A program made the translations under genes and the position numbers. Of a stretch of DNA of 64,000 nucleotides, positions 63,540 through 64,000 are shown piece by piece (the first letter of the stretch is position 1; each line of letters opens with the position of its first letter). The DNA is taken from positions 45,938-109,937 of the forward strand of contig NZ_JHXD01000010.1 in NCBI RefSeq assembly GCF_000687715.1, in the 5' to 3' direction. Source of the stretch: Xylanibacter ruminicola Ga6B6 (GTDB taxonomy: Bacteria > Bacteroidota > Bacteroidia > Bacteroidales > Bacteroidaceae). The notes beneath the pieces were generated by a model, which was not told the DNA's origin, made no database searches, and was given only the letters and a program-made list of their open reading frames with translations.

Positions 63540-63572
63540 AACAGGTTGATACAGTGATACAGTGTGACAGTT
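63540..63572. repeat. Iteron-like array, inverted 33-bp copy of primase-gene sequence
   Basis: The three tandem 8-bp units GATACAGT (63549-63556), GATACAGT (63557-63564) and GTGACAGT (63565-63572) lie inside a 33-bp stretch exactly complementary to 60592-60624. The last 15-16 bases recur inverted at 63667-63682. Confidence 0.85.
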
Positions 63573-63682
63573 AGAAATACGAGGGTGTGATGGTGCAAAA
63601 GTATATCTATATATTTATATATATAAATATATAGCAGTACAGACAGTAGTGGAAGGGCGAGAATTTTAACTGTCACACTGTA
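63558..63682. repeat. Nested inverted repeats: mirrored iterons around a 28-bp AT palindrome
   Basis: TACAGTGTGACAGTTA (63558-63573) and its exact complement TAACTGTCACACTGTA (63667-63682) flank the perfect palindrome CTATATATTTATAT / ATATAAATATATAG (63607-63634). The centres of the two structures agree within half a base (63620). An A/T-rich core between mirrored repeats is what an unwinding element of a replication origin looks like. Confidence 0.8.
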
Positions 63683-63722
63683 TTTTTGTGCGGATGATTC
63701 GTGAACCGCAATCAAAATATCG

Positions 63723-63730
63723 TACCTTTG
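63723..63730 (+). promoter_or_regulatory. -7 box for the HU-like gene
   Basis: TACCTTTG followed by C matches the consensus. It lies about 170 bp before the start at 63899, leaving an unusually long leader. Confidence 0.6.
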
Positions 63731-63740
63731 CAGTGTTGAA

Positions 63741-63860
63741 ATGAATGAGACAGATGGCGGCCGCGCGCGGCAAAATAATTTCCCACGTGCACTAAGAATT
63801 TCTCCCTCGCGAGGGCGCAAATCTACATTAAACATTGAGACATTAAACATTAAACATTAA
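63741..63860 (+). other. Possible 39-codon leader frame
   Basis: An ATG 10 bp after the -7 box opens a basic 39-residue frame (MNETDGGRARQNNFPRAL...) ending 38 bp before the HU-like gene. It spans the GC palindromes GCCGCGCGCGGC (63760-63771) and CCCTCGCGAGGG (63804-63815), and its end reads through the ACATTAA repeats. The start would be almost leaderless. I rate translation as unlikely but possible. Confidence 0.2.
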
Positions 63861-63898
63861 CTATTAAAATTATTTTTACAAACTTAAAATTTAGCATT

Positions 63899-64000
63899 AT
63901 GGCACTGAAAGTTAAAGCACAGGAAAAGTTGCAGAAGATTGGCAAGTATGAGGGCACTTATCGCTACATCATGATGCCGGAGTTGTACACCGCCCTGACA
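63899..64000 (+). CDS. HU-like DNA-binding protein (3' partial)
   Basis: Only 34 codons are in the window: MALKVKAQEKLQKIGKYEGT then YRYIMMPELYTALT. This opening matches the Bacteroidales HU-HIG type (HU fold with an N-terminal extension), in which MALK, a basic stretch, and YR.VM.P..Y..L precede the helical HU core. Such proteins bend DNA and are often encoded next to primase or VirE-type genes in this phylum. It is divergent from the replication-module operons and shares the origin-like spacer with them. The rest of the gene is beyond the window. Confidence 0.7.
   Translation, partial: MALKVKAQEKLQKIGKYEGTYRYIMMPELYTALT

Larger units (their letters stand above)
63290..63898. other. 609-bp spacer between divergent units, origin-like
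   Basis: I see no convincing long gene. The spacer holds, in order: the leftward promoter (63371-63378), the GC hairpin (63385-63409), iterons (63549-63572), an AT palindrome (63607-63634), mirrored iterons (63667-63682), the rightward promoter (63723-63730), a possible 39-codon leader frame, two GC palindromes and ACATTAA repeats just before the HU-like gene. Confidence 0.6.
58092..64000. mobile_element. Phage- or plasmid-like replication module (right part outside window)
   Basis: Seven leftward genes (M15 peptidase, 123-aa, primase-helicase, Rha/KilA-C, 97-aa, 130-aa, 173-aa) and a divergent HU-like gene share one origin-like spacer. The contents differ sharply from the pectin region. No integrase, transposase, relaxase, capsid gene or tRNA attachment site is visible, so mobility is inferred, and the right end is unknown. 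Confidence 0.5.

Noticed and set aside
63601..63637. CRISPR-like or tandem repeat array in the AT tract
   Set aside because: There are no regular repeat-spacer units; it is a single palindrome flanked by iterons.
63419..63850. Leftward 143-codon open frame in the origin-like spacer
   Set aside because: It translates the AT palindrome and inverted repeats into low-complexity sequence (YIYIYKYID), overlaps the promoter and GC palindromes, and has no family resemblance.

Overview
This window comes from a Bacteroidota chromosome, most likely a gut or rumen Prevotella-type bacterium. The signs are four SusC/SusD pairs, two one-protein hybrid two-component regulators (HTCS), promoters of the Bacteroidales type (-7 box TAnnTTTG, often followed by C), and SusD lipoproteins with an N-terminal lipobox. 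The genus is an inference from gene style; no rRNA or other marker gene is present, and I see no tRNA.

Positions 1-58043 form a large polysaccharide utilisation region for rhamnogalacturonan (pectin). From left to right: the 3' part of a GH105 fused to a second (alpha/alpha)6-type domain; a SusC/SusD pair; a leftward operon (GH28, rhamnulokinase, an AraA/FucI-type isomerase, an MFS transporter, rhamnulose-1-phosphate aldolase, a DUF4450 enzyme); a second leftward operon (aldo/keto reductase, double-domain CE12-like esterase, rhamnose mutarotase RhaM, GH2); a divergent rightward operon (GH115, DUF6250-PL26 exo-rhamnogalacturonan lyase, GH2); an HTCS; two tandem SusC/SusD pairs; a second HTCS; a fourth SusC/SusD pair; and a second GH115. 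Acetyl, galactosyl and uronosyl decorations would be removed by the CE12, GH2 and GH115 enzymes. The backbone would be cut by PL26, GH28 and GH105. The released L-rhamnose would be imported, mutarotated, isomerised, phosphorylated and split to DHAP and L-lactaldehyde, which the aldo/keto reductase could reduce. No classical RhaA or RhaT is present; members of other families fill those places.

Positions 58092-64000 are a different kind of DNA. This is a compact phage-like or plasmid-like module: an M15 peptidase (endolysin-like), a small unknown protein, a primase-helicase (AEP/VirE-N plus DUF3987), a Rha/KilA-C antirepressor, a small unknown protein, two proteins sharing a 'DIHDN' motif and, divergently, the start of an HU-like DNA-binding protein. 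No integrase or structural gene is visible up to the window edge. The spacer between the divergent units holds an origin-like structure: 8-bp iterons, a 28-bp perfect AT palindrome, and mirrored iterons around one centre. A 33-bp stretch of it recurs, inverted, inside the primase gene, where it encodes an interdomain linker. This is the most unusual signal in the window.
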